NCBI RefSeq assembly: GCF_001975665.1
Contig: NZ_CP019419.1
Location: forward strand, 1,736,001 to 1,800,000
Source: Polaribacter reichenbachii
GTDB lineage: Bacteria > Bacteroidota > Bacteroidia > Flavobacteriales > Flavobacteriaceae
Length of the DNA: 64,000 nucleotides
Direction: 5' to 3'
Below are positions 28,203-37,044 of this stretch, in pieces. The notes beneath the pieces were generated by a model, which saw nothing but the letters and a program-made list of their open reading frames with translations, was not told the DNA's origin and ran no database searches. The first letter of the stretch is position 1. Every line of letters begins with the position of its first letter. Position numbers and translations under genes: made by a program.

Positions 28203-28236
28203 AAAAGCCGTTTCAAAATGTTTTGAAACGGCTTTT
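28203..28236. terminator. Strong bidirectional terminator
   Basis: A perfect 16-bp inverted repeat, AAAAGCCGTTTCAAAA / TTTTGAAACGGCTTTT, with a 2-nt loop. It is flanked by A and T tracts and lies between the convergent hypothetical lipoprotein and TonB receptor genes. Confidence 0.95.
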
Positions 28237-28257
28237 AAATTTTAGAATGGTTTTTGG

Positions 28258-30648
28258 TTAAAATCTTAAAGTAGCCCCAATTAAAAAGTTTCTTGTTGCT
28301 TGCGGATAATATCCTGCATAATCAACTGTAGTGGTAACACCAGCAACAGACCAATCATCATCATAAATACCATAATAACCTCTATCTACATACTCTGTAT
28401 CAAAAATATTATTTACTAAAGCAGTTAATGTAATAGATTTAAAAATTTTGTTCGGTTTAATTTGATAAACAATGTTTAAATCGCTTGTAAAAAATGAGTC
28501 TAAAACATCATTTTCAGAAATTGCACTACTAAAATTACTCATAAATTGTTTGCCTACAAATTTTGATAAAAATGAGATTTGTAAATTTTCTATAGGATTA
28601 TAGTTGAACATATTACCAACAACAACATCTGGAGAAAATGAAATATCTGTATTACCTAATGCAGTAGGATTTGTGTTTCCATCTCTAGTAACAAAGAAAT
28701 CTCTGTTTTTATTAGAACTAAAAGCAGCATTTGGTTTTACAGAGAATTTATTAGAGATTCTAATATCTGCATCAATCTCTAAACCTAATCTATAGCTACT
28801 ACCAGAAGTTGCTCTAATAGGCGCACCAACATCATCTAAAGCACCAGTTAAAACCAACTGGTTTTTATAATCCATAAAGTAAATATTAGTGTTTAGTTTA
28901 ATGGTTGGTTTATTTAAACGCCATCCAAATTCAAAGTCATTTAAAGTTTCTGGAGTAGTTACACCACCTTCAAAATCATTTCTGTTAGGCTCTCTATTTG
29001 CCACAGCAAAAGAAGTATATAAATTATTACTATTGTTAATTTTATATGTTAACCCGAATTTAGGGTTAAAGAAACTAAAACTAGCATCAACATCAATTGC
29101 ATCTCTATCAGAAGTTAAACCTGCAGTTTGGTAATTTACAAATCTACCTTGTAAATCTGCATAACCAGCAAGGTTTTCAGTAATATCAAAAGTTGCTTTT
29201 GTAAAGATTGAAAAGTCTGTTTTTTTGGCATCAGAAAAATAATAACGATCTCTAATGTTTGCATTTTCAGATAATTCTTTTGCCCAAATTACTTCTCCAA
29301 AATGATCTCCAGTATAATTAGAATAAGAAATTCCTGAAATTAAATTTAAGTGATCAGTTTTATAATTGGTATTAAAATTTACCACGTAAAAATCATTTTC
29401 TAACCAACGTCTTCTAATTAAATCAGTAATTGGTACAACTTGTCCCCAATCATTTATATAAGAATCTGTAGCAACAACAATACCATCATATAAATTTATT
29501 TCATCTGTATCGTCTTCAAATTGTTCAAAAAAACCAGATCCTTTTGTATAATTTAATCCTAGGTTTGTAGACCAATTATCGTTTAATTTTTCATTCCAGT
29601 GTAACTGATAGTGGTTTTGATTATAATCGTCAACCTCATTATCATAAGTATAAGGATTTTGTCTTCTATCTGCAGCCAATTCATCCGCAGTTAAACCATA
29701 CCAAGCTTGGTAAGTCTTTTCTTTTCCACCAAAAGTAATGGCTTTAATTAATGTGTTTTCATCAGTGTAACTACCTTGTAAATAATACGATTTTAAATCA
29801 GCAAAAGCTCTATCTACATAACCATCAGAAGAAATATTAGACAAACGACCTGCAATTTCTATATGGTCGTTAATTTTACCTGTACTAAATTTTACAGTAT
29901 GTTTTCTGGTGTTATAAGAGCCAAAAGAGTTAGAAATTTCTCCAAAAGCTTCGTCTGAAACTGCGTCTGTTAAAATGTTTAAGCTCGCACCAAAAGCTCC
30001 AGAACCATTGGTTGATGTTCCTACACCTCTTTGCAACTGTAAGTTTTGAGTAGATGAAGCAAAATCACCTAAATTAACCCAAAAAGTTCCATGACTTTCT
30101 GCATCATTATAAGGAATTCCGTTTACAGTAACATTAATTCTTTCTCCATTAGAACCACGCACGCTCATATAGGTATAACCCACACCAGCACCAGCATCCG
30201 AAGATGAAACTACAGAAGGCATATAATTTAATAATACAGGAATATCTTGCCCTAAATTACGTTTTGCAATTTCTTTTTTTGATAAATTAGAAAACGTTAC
30301 TGGTACATCTGTATTTGCACGAACTGCAGAAACCAACACTTCTTCTAAAACTGTTTCGTCTTGTTTTAAAATGATGTCATACTCTTCATTTTGATTGATG
30401 ATAATTTTATCAGAAATTGTTTTGTAGCCTAAAAATGAAACTTCTAGAGTATAGGTTCCTTTTGCTAATTTTAAACTAAAGTTTCCATCAAAATCAGTAG
30501 ATGTGCCTAGTTTATTTTCTTTTACAAAAACAGATGCTCCTGCTAAAGGTTCTTTGTTTTCATTGTATACAGTTCCTTTTACTGTAAACGATTGGGCGTT
30601 TGCAATTACGCTTGCAAACAAGAATAAAAAAAAGATAATTTTTTTCAT
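28258..30648 (-). CDS. TonB-dependent receptor, probable thiamine uptake (TPP-riboswitch controlled)
   Basis: A 796-residue outer-membrane receptor with a signal peptide ending NAQ (about residue 19). It has a CarboxypepD_reg-like domain (about 22-105), a plug with YTYMSVRGSNGERINVTVNG (about 165-185) and a barrel ending in Phe. The mRNA leader carries a thi-box riboswitch about 155-270 nt upstream. Bacteroidota receptors with this leader are the known class of predicted thiamine outer-membrane transporters (OMR1). The ligand assignment therefore rests on regulation, not on binding residues. No other thiamine gene is directly attached. Confidence 0.87.
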   Translation of the reverse strand: MKKIIFFLFLFASVIANAQSFTVKGTVYNENKEPLAGASVFVKENKLGTSTDFDGNFSLKLAKGTYTLEVSFLGYKTISDKIIINQNEEYDIILKQDETVLEEVLVSAVRANTDVPVTFSNLSKKEIAKRNLGQDIPVLLNYMPSVVSSSDAGAGVGYTYMSVRGSNGERINVTVNGIPYNDAESHGTFWVNLGDFASSTQNLQLQRGVGTSTNGSGAFGASLNILTDAVSDEAFGEISNSFGSYNTRKHTVKFSTGKINDHIEIAGRLSNISSDGYVDRAFADLKSYYLQGSYTDENTLIKAITFGGKEKTYQAWYGLTADELAADRRQNPYTYDNEVDDYNQNHYQLHWNEKLNDNWSTNLGLNYTKGSGFFEQFEDDTDEINLYDGIVVATDSYINDWGQVVPITDLIRRRWLENDFYVVNFNTNYKTDHLNLISGISYSNYTGDHFGEVIWAKELSENANIRDRYYFSDAKKTDFSIFTKATFDITENLAGYADLQGRFVNYQTAGLTSDRDAIDVDASFSFFNPKFGLTYKINNSNNLYTSFAVANREPNRNDFEGGVTTPETLNDFEFGWRLNKPTIKLNTNIYFMDYKNQLVLTGALDDVGAPIRATSGSSYRLGLEIDADIRISNKFSVKPNAAFSSNKNRDFFVTRDGNTNPTALGNTDISFSPDVVVGNMFNYNPIENLQISFLSKFVGKQFMSNFSSAISENDVLDSFFTSDLNIVYQIKPNKIFKSITLTALVNNIFDTEYVDRGYYGIYDDDWSVAGVTTTVDYAGYYPQATRNFLIGATLRF

Positions 30649-31152
30649 TTTAAAAAATTTAAAACGAATAAAAAGAGGTAATTATTCTTGTATTTATTAT
30701 TGAATAATTAGTTATTAAAGTCGTTGCAGCATTTTACTACAATCTGTTTTTAGATTGATACAGTAATTTTATCAATTGCCTTGCAAAGACGTTAAAATCA
30801 AATCCCTAAACAGCATTATCTGTTCTAGGTTCATTGGGTATGATCTCAGCTTGAGCTGAATTTATTTTAAAATCTATCAATTTTAAAACTTGATTCAGTT
30901 TTAGCACCCCTTTATGAGAACGGTGCAAAATTAAGTGCTAAAAATTTCTTATGAAATATAAAATTGATTTTTTTTTGAGCTATATATTAATCAAAAAAAA
31001 AACAAAAATTAAACTAATCTACATTTCGCATATGGTGTATTATATACTGCAATAGAGCACAATCTTGCTTTTAGAAATCAATAAATTTGTAACGAAATAT
31101 AAAAGGGTTTTCTGTTTTTAAAGAAAATTCTTTTTCTAATACATATCAACGA
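30649..31152. other. Intergenic region between thiamine receptor and Omp85-like gene
   Basis: This 504-bp gap contains the leftward TPP riboswitch (30802-30918) and its downstream leader (30649-30801). The leader has two small hairpins: ATTGAT / ATCAAT (about 30750-30780) and AATCTG / CAGATT on the mRNA strand. Neither has a clear U-run, so the expression platform is unresolved. The right part holds the promoter of the rightward barrel gene, including a TAAATTTG box at 31082-31089. Confidence 0.6.
30802..30918 (-). ncRNA. TPP (thi-box) riboswitch
   Basis: Read on the minus strand, the leader has the conserved thi-box order. First comes AAAGGGGTGCT, then a variable stem, then CTGAGATCATACCC, a TGAACCT-type segment, the AACAGATAATGCTGTTTAGG arm and GGGA. 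These correspond to the GGGGUGC, CUGAGA...ACCC, GAACCUGA and UAAUxCCxGCGxAGGGA landmarks of TPP aptamers. It lies upstream of the TonB receptor on the same strand, so thiamine pyrophosphate should repress that receptor. Confidence 0.93.
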
Positions 31153-32322
31153 ATGAAAATATCACATAAAATAGGTTTATTAATTTGTGCTCTAACTTTA
31201 AGTTTACCTTTTAATGCACAAGAAGAAGAAAGTGGATTAGATAGATTTGTAGAATTTTTTACATTTTATCCTAATAAAGATAAAGTTGCAAAAGATTCTA
31301 CTTTGTATTTATCAAAAATAATTACTGCGCCTATTTTAAGTTATTCTCCAGAAACGAGTTTAGGTTTTGGAGTTGGGGCAAAATATTTATTTAAATTTAA
31401 AGGAAGTGGAGAAGAAACAAGAACCTCTAATATGCCTGTTTCTTTATTGTACACGCTTAATAGTCAGTTTTTTGTGTATTCTGGATTCGAAATTTTTACA
31501 AATCAAGAAAAATGGGTGATTTCAGGTAATATTATCTTTCAAAATTATCCAAGATTATACTATGGAATAGGACAAAATTCACCAGAAACAAACGAAGAAA
31601 TTTACGATAATTATCAATTTTTATTTGAACCCATTTTGTTAAAACAGGCTTTTACACGTTACTTGTTTTTAGGTGGTGGTGTACGTTATAATAAGATTTA
31701 TAAAACTAAAATAGAGCCCAATAAATTATTAGCAACTAGTCAGCCTTCTGGTTTTGATGGTTCAACTTCTGTTGGTTTTGAGCTGGCTGCTTTGTACGAT
31801 AGTAGAGATAATATTTTAAACGCTTCTAAAGGTTGGTATTTAGAATTAACCAAAGGTTTTTATGGTACTGCTTTAGGAGGTACTCATCAATTTGAATTAA
31901 CAAGGTTTGATTTACGTCATTATTTAAAAGTATCACAAAAAAATGATGATGTTTTGGCTTTTCAAGCCATAGGGCATTTTGCAAATGGTGATGCACCTTT
32001 GTCTGAATTAGCGCTTTTTGGTAATGAAGAAACAATGCGTGGTTATGTAGAAGGTAGATTTATTGAAGAAAACTTATTAGCAGCTCAAGTAGAATATAGA
32101 AAAACGTTTAAAGATAGTCGTTTTGGAATGGTTGCATTTGTAGGAGCAGGAGATGTGTTTAACAAATCGAAAGAGTTAAGTTTAAATGATATAAAATTGA
32201 ATTACGGAGTAGGATTGCGTTTTATGTTAGATAAAAAAGAAAAATTAAATATTCGATTCGATTTTGGTGCTGGTAACAAAACTGATGGAAACTTTTACGT
32301 AAATATTGCAGAAGCTTATTAA
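31153..32322 (+). CDS. Omp85/BamA-TamA-like outer-membrane beta-barrel protein
   Basis: A 389-residue protein with a signal peptide ending FNAQ (about residue 23). It has no POTRA repeats, then a 16-strand-type barrel resembling the surface-antigen (bacterial_surface_Ag) domain. Typical pieces are GFGVGAKYLFKF, GGGVRYNK, FELAALYDSRDNILNASKGWY and the GNEETMRGY motif near residue 295, which resembles the VRGF/RGY loop of Omp85 proteins. Its role in export or lipid transfer is unknown. It starts divergently from the thiamine receptor and converges with arfB, whose stop is 5 bp away. Confidence 0.8.
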   Translation: MKISHKIGLLICALTLSLPFNAQEEESGLDRFVEFFTFYPNKDKVAKDSTLYLSKIITAPILSYSPETSLGFGVGAKYLFKFKGSGEETRTSNMPVSLLYTLNSQFFVYSGFEIFTNQEKWVISGNIIFQNYPRLYYGIGQNSPETNEEIYDNYQFLFEPILLKQAFTRYLFLGGGVRYNKIYKTKIEPNKLLATSQPSGFDGSTSVGFELAALYDSRDNILNASKGWYLELTKGFYGTALGGTHQFELTRFDLRHYLKVSQKNDDVLAFQAIGHFANGDAPLSELALFGNEETMRGYVEGRFIEENLLAAQVEYRKTFKDSRFGMVAFVGAGDVFNKSKELSLNDIKLNYGVGLRFMLDKKEKLNIRFDFGAGNKTDGNFYVNIAEAY

Positions 32323-32327
32323 GATTT

Positions 32328-32741
32328 TTAATCTAATCTTGGTTTTTTACGCAAGGTTTTTTTAAGCGATTTTCGTTTATTTTTCTCAATATTTTTTAAA
32401 ACTGAAGATCTACTAGGTTTAGTAGGTCTTCTTTTTTTAGGTTTTACTAAGTTGGTTTTTATTAAATGTAAAAAACGCTTTATGGCTAATTCTTTATTTT
32501 TATGTTGCGATCGTGTTTCTTCACAAAAAAGAATTATTACGTTTTCTTTGGTAAGTTTAGATGTTAGTTTGATTTTTAGAAGAGTTTTTTCTTCTTCGGA
32601 TAAAGCAAGTGAATGTTCTAAATCGAATGTAAGTTCTATTTTAGATGATGTTTTATTTACGTGTTGACCACCTGCACCAGAACTTCTAATGGCTTTAAAT
32701 TTTAATTCGTTTATTAATTGATGTTGCTTAAGATCATTCAA
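32328..32741 (-). CDS. arfB: Alternative ribosome-rescue factor ArfB (peptidyl-tRNA hydrolase, YaeJ family)
   Basis: A 137-residue protein of ArfB length with the catalytic GGQ in SSGAGGQHVNKTSSKIEL (about residues 21-38). It has a highly basic C-terminal tail (KKRRPTKPSRSSVLKNIEKN) that would enter the empty mRNA channel of stalled ribosomes. It has no codon-recognition domain, which separates it from RF1 and RF2. It releases the nascent chain from non-stop complexes. It is a single gene. Confidence 0.92.
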   Translation of the reverse strand: MNDLKQHQLINELKFKAIRSSGAGGQHVNKTSSKIELTFDLEHSLALSEEEKTLLKIKLTSKLTKENVIILFCEETRSQHKNKELAIKRFLHLIKTNLVKPKKRRPTKPSRSSVLKNIEKNKRKSLKKTLRKKPRLD

Positions 32742-32873
32742 TATTCGCTATAATTTTTATACCCATAAATTCTGATGAATATTGAGGAATGTAATTGAAA
32801 AGAAGATTTCGAAAACAAGTAACTTCAATTTTAATTTTTTATTGGATACGATTTCAGAGTATTAAAAATACAA

Positions 32874-33476
32874 TTATTCATTCATTAAATCAGAAAATGA
32901 ATGTAAATTTTCTTTATTGTGTATTATTTCGTCAATAGCTTCAGTAGCTTTTTTTAGACGAATTTCTTTATTCCCTTTTAATAAAATGTAGTGGCAATTA
33001 TGGTCTTTTAAAGCTTTTTCAAAGGCATTAAACATTTCTAAACGTTGTTCTGGTCTGTCTCTTAAGTCATCTGCTTCCCAAGGTGTGTCTATGTAAGTTA
33101 AGAGATATAAATCATATTGATTAATTTTAGCAGCTTCATCAAGTCTTTCATCAACAAAGCCACCATAAAATTCTTGAGAATATACTTTGGTTTCTAACAA
33201 ATCAGTATCACAAATTAAAACTTTATCTGCTTTTTTTGCGAGTTTGTTTTCGAGTTTCATTTGTCCAATGGCTATGGGTAATAAATCATTAGCTTCACAA
33301 GTTTTACGTTCATTATTCCACTTATTTTGTAAGTATTCTCTTGCAAATTCAGGAGTCCAAACCGTATTGTAATAACGAGCTAAATGTTTAGAAAGTGTTG
33401 TTTTTCCTGTAGATTCAGGGCCAAATAAAACAACTTTTACGATATTAATTGGGTGTTGTTTAAGCTTTTCTTCCAT
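32874..33476 (-). CDS. NadR-like AAA/P-loop kinase (ribosylnicotinamide kinase type)
   Basis: A 200-residue P-loop protein with Walker A GPESTGKTTL at about 19-28, followed by TPEFAREYLQNKW, a hallmark of the NadR kinase domain. CDTDLLETKVYS and DTPWEADDLRDRPEQR also match. The NMN adenylyltransferase and HTH domains of full NadR are absent. Its start overlaps the 3' end of the pnuC-family gene by 40 bp, so the two are translationally linked. The kinase probably traps the imported compound by phosphorylation: nicotinamide riboside by family, although a PnuC relative can carry thiamine. Confidence 0.85.
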   Translation of the reverse strand: MEEKLKQHPINIVKVVLFGPESTGKTTLSKHLARYYNTVWTPEFAREYLQNKWNNERKTCEANDLLPIAIGQMKLENKLAKKADKVLICDTDLLETKVYSQEFYGGFVDERLDEAAKINQYDLYLLTYIDTPWEADDLRDRPEQRLEMFNAFEKALKDHNCHYILLKGNKEIRLKKATEAIDEIIHNKENLHSFSDLMNE

Positions 33477-34069
33477 GCTAGATAACCAAATATGGCAATT
33501 ATTGTAAATCCTAAATATTGAAAACTAGTAAATGTGAATCCTTTATAGAAATATAAAGGTACAGAAATGATGTCTCCAATAATCCAAAAAATCCAATTTT
33601 CTATTTTACGTTTTGCCATTAGCCACATACCAACAAAGAAAATTCCAGTAGTAATTGTATCTACATAAGCAACCCAAGAAGTCCATTTATTAAAATAATT
33701 GTAAACAATATAAACAAAGAGAAGCGTAGCTAAAAAGATATAAATAGAAGTTGTTTTTTCTTTTTTTGAGGTTTCAGAAATCGGAGTTACATGAGAATCA
33801 TCAATTTTTCGAGTCCAAATATACCAACCATAGACACTCATAATAAAGTAATATATATTTATCATCATATCTCCTAAAAGCTCCCATTTTAAAAGTAAGT
33901 AGACAAAAATTGAAGTGCTAATCATTCCTGTTGGAAAAACCCAGATTTTGTTTTTTTTAGAAAACCAAACTGATAGAAAACCAAAAATAACAGCTATAAT
34001 TTCTAAACAAATATCTGTATTAGAATAATCTTTATATTGTGCAAAAAAGAAATCAAAAATTTCTGACAT
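33437..34069 (-). CDS. pnuC: PnuC-family nicotinamide riboside (or thiamine) transporter
   Basis: A 210-residue membrane protein with about seven hydrophobic segments. It has the PnuC pattern: NKIWVFPTGMISTSIFVYLL, an INIYYFIMSVYGWYIW core with its Tyr/Trp-rich substrate site, and WIFWIIGDIISVPLYFYKG near the end. PnuC proteins move nicotinamide riboside by facilitated diffusion. Bacteroidota also have thiamine-specific PnuT members. The overlapping downstream NadR-like kinase favours nicotinamide riboside, and no riboswitch is visible in its own leader. Proximity to the TPP-regulated receptor (3 kb) leaves thiamine open. Confidence 0.83.
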   Translation of the reverse strand: MSEIFDFFFAQYKDYSNTDICLEIIAVIFGFLSVWFSKKNKIWVFPTGMISTSIFVYLLLKWELLGDMMINIYYFIMSVYGWYIWTRKIDDSHVTPISETSKKEKTTSIYIFLATLLFVYIVYNYFNKWTSWVAYVDTITTGIFFVGMWLMAKRKIENWIFWIIGDIISVPLYFYKGFTFTSFQYLGFTIIAIFGYLAWKKSLNNTQLIS

Positions 34070-34249
34070 ATTGTTTGTTGATGTTATAGCATCAAAAGTA
34101 AGAAGTTATTTTGTTTTTCAGACCACATAGAATCATAGAAAATAGAGATGGTTGACTTTTATTAATTTGAGATTTCTCCAAAAGGTCTAAATGGCAGATT
34201 ATAAATTTTGAGTAAAAACTTTGCAACTTATTAATACTTTGCTACTATT

Positions 34250-34876
34250 TTAATAAGCAAACACACAAGTAAAGCCTTCAAACTCTAAAAACTTCACGGC
34301 ATAAGTATAGGTTTCTCCATTAAAACGAATTTCTCCTGTAGTTTTTTCATCAGCAAATTTAAAATCAGCAACATAAATATCACGTAAAAAAAGTAATTTT
34401 TTCTTTCCGTAAATTTTGTACAAACTCTCTTTTGCTCCCCAAACTATGGTTAATTTACTTATTAAAGCATCAGCATTTGCAATGGTTTTATACTCTTCTA
34501 TAGGTGTAAATTTGTGTGCTATTTTTAAAATTTTATCACGTTGTTTTTCAATATCAATTCCCACTTCGGTTTTTGTGGAATAAATAATGGCAGTAAAATT
34601 AAAAGAATGGGTAATTGAAATAAATCTACCTTTATCTAAATGAGGTTTTCCAAACTCATCATAAATTAAATCGTCATCAGTTAAATTAATTTCTTTTAAC
34701 AAATGCCTTATAGATAAAAATCCTTTTTGATGTAAATCCGATTTCATCGAATTAAATCTAGCAAGATTCTTTTCGGTTAAAGAAATTCCAGCTTTTAATT
34801 CATCAATAGATTCTTCAATTTTCCAGATAAAAACCCTAGTTTCTGGGCTGATAGTTAATGTTTTGTAAAGAGCCAT
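34250..34876 (-). CDS. 4'-phosphopantetheinyl transferase superfamily protein
   Basis: A 208-residue Sfp/EntD-type protein. The two magnesium/CoA motifs are present: GIDIEKQRDKI (about 107-117) and WGAKESLYKIYGKKKL (about 148-163). ISITHSFNFTAI supplies the upstream His motif. It transfers phosphopantetheine from CoA to carrier proteins. No carrier-protein or synthase gene is in the window. It is divergent from ahcY across 62 bp. Confidence 0.9.
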   Translation of the reverse strand: MALYKTLTISPETRVFIWKIEESIDELKAGISLTEKNLARFNSMKSDLHQKGFLSIRHLLKEINLTDDDLIYDEFGKPHLDKGRFISITHSFNFTAIIYSTKTEVGIDIEKQRDKILKIAHKFTPIEEYKTIANADALISKLTIVWGAKESLYKIYGKKKLLFLRDIYVADFKFADEKTTGEIRFNGETYTYAVKFLEFEGFTCVFAY

Positions 34877-34938
34877 ATATTTTAAATTCTATGTCGTAAC
34901 TTTGCAGTCGCAAAAAAGAGACAATAAATATACATAAT

Positions 34939-36252
34939 ATGAGCACAAAAACAGCTTACGTACCATTTAAAGTTAAAGATATTTCTTTAGCAGATTGGGG
35001 TAGAAAAGAAATTGAATTGGCAGAAGCAGAAATGCCAGGGTTAATGAGTTTAAGAGAAGAGTATGGAGATTCTCAGCCTTTAAAAGGGGCAAGAATTGCA
35101 GGTTGTTTGCATATGACAATTCAAACCGCTGTTTTAATAGAAACTTTACAAGCTTTAGGAGCAGAAGTTACTTGGAGTTCTTGTAATATTTTCTCTACTC
35201 AAGACCAGGCTGCTGCTGCAATTGCTGCAACAGGAACACCAGTTTATGCTTGGAAAGGAATGAACGAAGAAGAATTTGATTGGTGTATAGAACAAACTTT
35301 ATTTTTTGGTGAAGACAAAAAACCATTAAATATGATTTTAGATGATGGTGGAGATTTAACCAATATGGTTTTAGATAAATATCCAGAATTAGCTGCAGGA
35401 ATCAATGGTTTATCAGAAGAAACAACAACAGGAGTTCACAGACTTTACGAAAGAGTAAAAAACGGAACTTTACCAATGCCAGCTATCAATATTAACGATT
35501 CTGTTACAAAATCTAAGTTCGATAACAAATATGGTTGTAAAGAATCTGCAGTAGATGCAATTCGTAGAGCAACAGATATTATGTTAGCAGGTAAAAGAGT
35601 TGTAGTTTGTGGTTATGGAGATGTAGGTAAAGGTACTGCTGCTTCATTTAAAGGTGCAGGTTCTATTGTAACTGTTACAGAAATCGACCCAATTTGTGCT
35701 TTACAAGCAGCTATGGATGGTTTTGAGGTAAAACGTTTAGAAACTGTAATGAGTAATGCAGATATTATTATTACAACAACAGGAAACAAAGATATTGTAA
35801 CTGGTAAACATTTTTCTGCTTTAAAAGACAAAACAATTGTTTGTAATATTGGGCATTTTGATAACGAATTAGACATTGCTTGGTTAAACGAAAACTATGG
35901 TGATACTAAAGTAGAAATTAAGCCACAAGTAGATAAATATACAATTAATGGTAATGATATTATCATTTTAGCAGAAGGTCGATTGGTAAATTTAGGATGT
36001 GCTACTGGTCATCCAAGTTTTGTAATGTCTAACTCATTTACTAACCAAACTTTAGCACAAATGGAACTTTGGAACAATGCAGATGCTTATGGAAATGATG
36101 TATATATGTTACCAAAACATTTAGATGAAAAAGTAGCAAAATTACACTTAGCTAAAATAGGAGTTGAGTTAACAGAATTACGTAACGACCAAGCAGAATA
36201 TATTGGAGTTACTGTAGATGGCCCTTATAAGCCAGAACATTACAGATATTAA
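34939..36252 (+). CDS. ahcY: S-adenosylhomocysteine hydrolase
   Basis: A 437-residue enzyme of standard length. Conserved pieces are [44 protein letters not shown], the NAD-binding [17 protein letters not shown] (about residues 226-242), [10 protein letters not shown] and the C-terminal [11 protein letters not shown]. It hydrolyses S-adenosylhomocysteine to adenosine and homocysteine. A TAACTTTG promoter-like box lies at 34897-34904, about 35 bp before the ATG. A terminator at 36314 and palindromic repeats follow the stop. Confidence 0.97.
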   Translation: MSTKTAYVPFKVKDISLADWGRKEIELAEAEMPGLMSLREEYGDSQPLKGARIAGCLHMTIQTAVLIETLQALGAEVTWSSCNIFSTQDQAAAAIAATGTPVYAWKGMNEEEFDWCIEQTLFFGEDKKPLNMILDDGGDLTNMVLDKYPELAAGINGLSEETTTGVHRLYERVKNGTLPMPAININDSVTKSKFDNKYGCKESAVDAIRRATDIMLAGKRVVVCGYGDVGKGTAASFKGAGSIVTVTEIDPICALQAAMDGFEVKRLETVMSNADIIITTTGNKDIVTGKHFSALKDKTIVCNIGHFDNELDIAWLNENYGDTKVEIKPQVDKYTINGNDIIILAEGRLVNLGCATGHPSFVMSNSFTNQTLAQMELWNNADAYGNDVYMLPKHLDEKVAKLHLAKIGVELTELRNDQAEYIGVTVDGPYKPEHYRY

Positions 36253-36298
36253 TTCTCAATTTGTCATTTCGAAATGAGCCTTTTTAGGCGATTGAGAA
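36253..36298. repeat. Nested palindromic element directly after ahcY
   Basis: Outer arms TTCTCAAT (36253-36260) and ATTGAGAA (36291-36298) enclose two smaller palindromes, CATTTCGAAATG and GCCTTTTTAGGC. It would fold as a three-way-junction-like RNA or cruciform. It starts at the first base after the ahcY stop codon. I recall similar sequences (CATTTCGAA ... GAGAAATCTCAT) as dispersed intergenic elements in flavobacteria, but no second copy is in this window. Confidence 0.55.
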
Positions 36299-36313
36299 AT
36301 CTCATAAAACTTG

Positions 36314-36347
36314 AAAACCTTTCCTTTAATTTGGGAAGGTTTTTTTA
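36314..36347 (+). terminator. Intrinsic terminator downstream of ahcY
   Basis: Stem AACCTTTCC / GGGAAGGTT (9 bp with one G-U) is extended by flanking A/T pairs, with an 8-nt loop and a run of T after the stem. Confidence 0.9.
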
Positions 36348-36350
36348 TTA

Positions 36351-36433
36351 GGGCGTTTTTAACAGGCTTTCGCTACTCGCTTTTTTGTTGAAAAAACAAA
36401 AAGAGCTCAAACACGCGCTCAATCCTTAACGCG
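36351..36433. repeat. Flavobacterial-type intergenic repeat (GGGCGTT ... AACGC)
   Basis: The 83-bp element is bounded by GGGCGTT at 36351 and TTAACGCG ending at 36433, whose GCGTT / AACGC ends are complementary. Inside is a perfect 8-bp hairpin, TTTTTGTT / AACAAAAA (about 36383-36403). Base composition is visibly richer in GC at its ends than the surroundings. The arrangement resembles an intergenic repeat I recall from flavobacterial genomes (GGCTTTCGCTACTCGC core). Mobility is not shown by this single copy. Confidence 0.5.
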
Positions 36434-36444
36434 AATTCTGGCTT

Positions 36445-36726
36445 TTAAAAAATATGTTGGCTTTGATTAAAAATTAATAAAACAATTTCAATATTACCTT
36501 TTTTTGAAACTCTGTAAATTAAAGAAATATGTTTATTAACAACACATTTATGTAAATCTAAAACAATAGATTTTGGGCAAATATGGTTATGATTTTTTAT
36601 GTTTTTTAACAATTCATTGACCTGAAGTTCAAATTTTTCTACAATTTGAATACCCCATTTATCAAAAAGTTGTTCAATGATATTTAAGTAAGATTTTTCG
36701 GAAAGAACAGACCAGATAATTCTCAC
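36445..36726 (-). CDS. RelE/ParE-type toxin
   Basis: A 93-residue protein of the ParE/RelE fold: an N-terminal strand (RIIWSVLSEKSYLNI), a helical hairpin with EKFELQVNELLKNIKNHNHICPKS, and C-terminal strands (HKCVVNKHISLIYRVSKKG, IEIVLLIFNQSQ). It starts with GTG overlapping the antitoxin stop by one base (TAGTG), the usual translational coupling. Whether it inhibits gyrase (ParE) or cleaves mRNA (RelE) cannot be told. It neighbours a HEPN protein and palindromic repeats. Confidence 0.82.
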   Translation of the reverse strand: MRIIWSVLSEKSYLNIIEQLFDKWGIQIVEKFELQVNELLKNIKNHNHICPKSIVLDLHKCVVNKHISLIYRVSKKGNIEIVLLIFNQSQHIF

Positions 36727-36977
36727 TATTGTTGTTTAAAAGCAGCAATTTTATTTTTTACAGAAGTCATTACATCTTCGTGAGAAATAACATTTCCATT
36801 ATCTAATTCTTGTAAACCTTTAGCAATAGATTCTTTTTCAGAATTAGTAAGTGAATGATACCAATCATTATTTTTAGTTTCTTTAGATAAAAATTCACGC
36901 ATTTTTTTAACTACAGAACTATCTTGCAATTCCATAATTTGCTGAATTAGATAGTATTTTTCTGATTGGATATCCAT
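36726..36977 (-). CDS. Antitoxin of the RelE/ParE module
   Basis: I start it at the ATG at 36975-36977 (83 residues). The frame from the TTG at 36986 adds three residues and overlaps a TATATTTG promoter-like box. The N-terminus is helical (QSEKYYLIQQIMELQDSSVVKKM). The C-terminal DWYHSLTNSEKESIAKGLQELD ... ISHEDVM segment is typical of Bacteroidota addiction-module antitoxins that wrap the toxin. If the box is real, the transcript would begin very near the ATG and be almost leaderless. Confidence 0.8.
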   Translation of the reverse strand: MDIQSEKYYLIQQIMELQDSSVVKKMREFLSKETKNNDWYHSLTNSEKESIAKGLQELDNGNVISHEDVMTSVKNKIAAFKQQ

Positions 36978-37044
36978 ATAAAACAAATATAATAAAAGTA
37001 TTTGGTTAAAGAGAAGGAAGTCGTTTCTTACTTTACTCCGAGAA

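Noticed and set aside
34070..34249. Possible riboswitch before the pnuC-family gene
   Set aside because: No thi-box or other recognised aptamer landmarks on the minus strand. Only ACTTTGC-type direct repeats were seen near 34216 and 34234.
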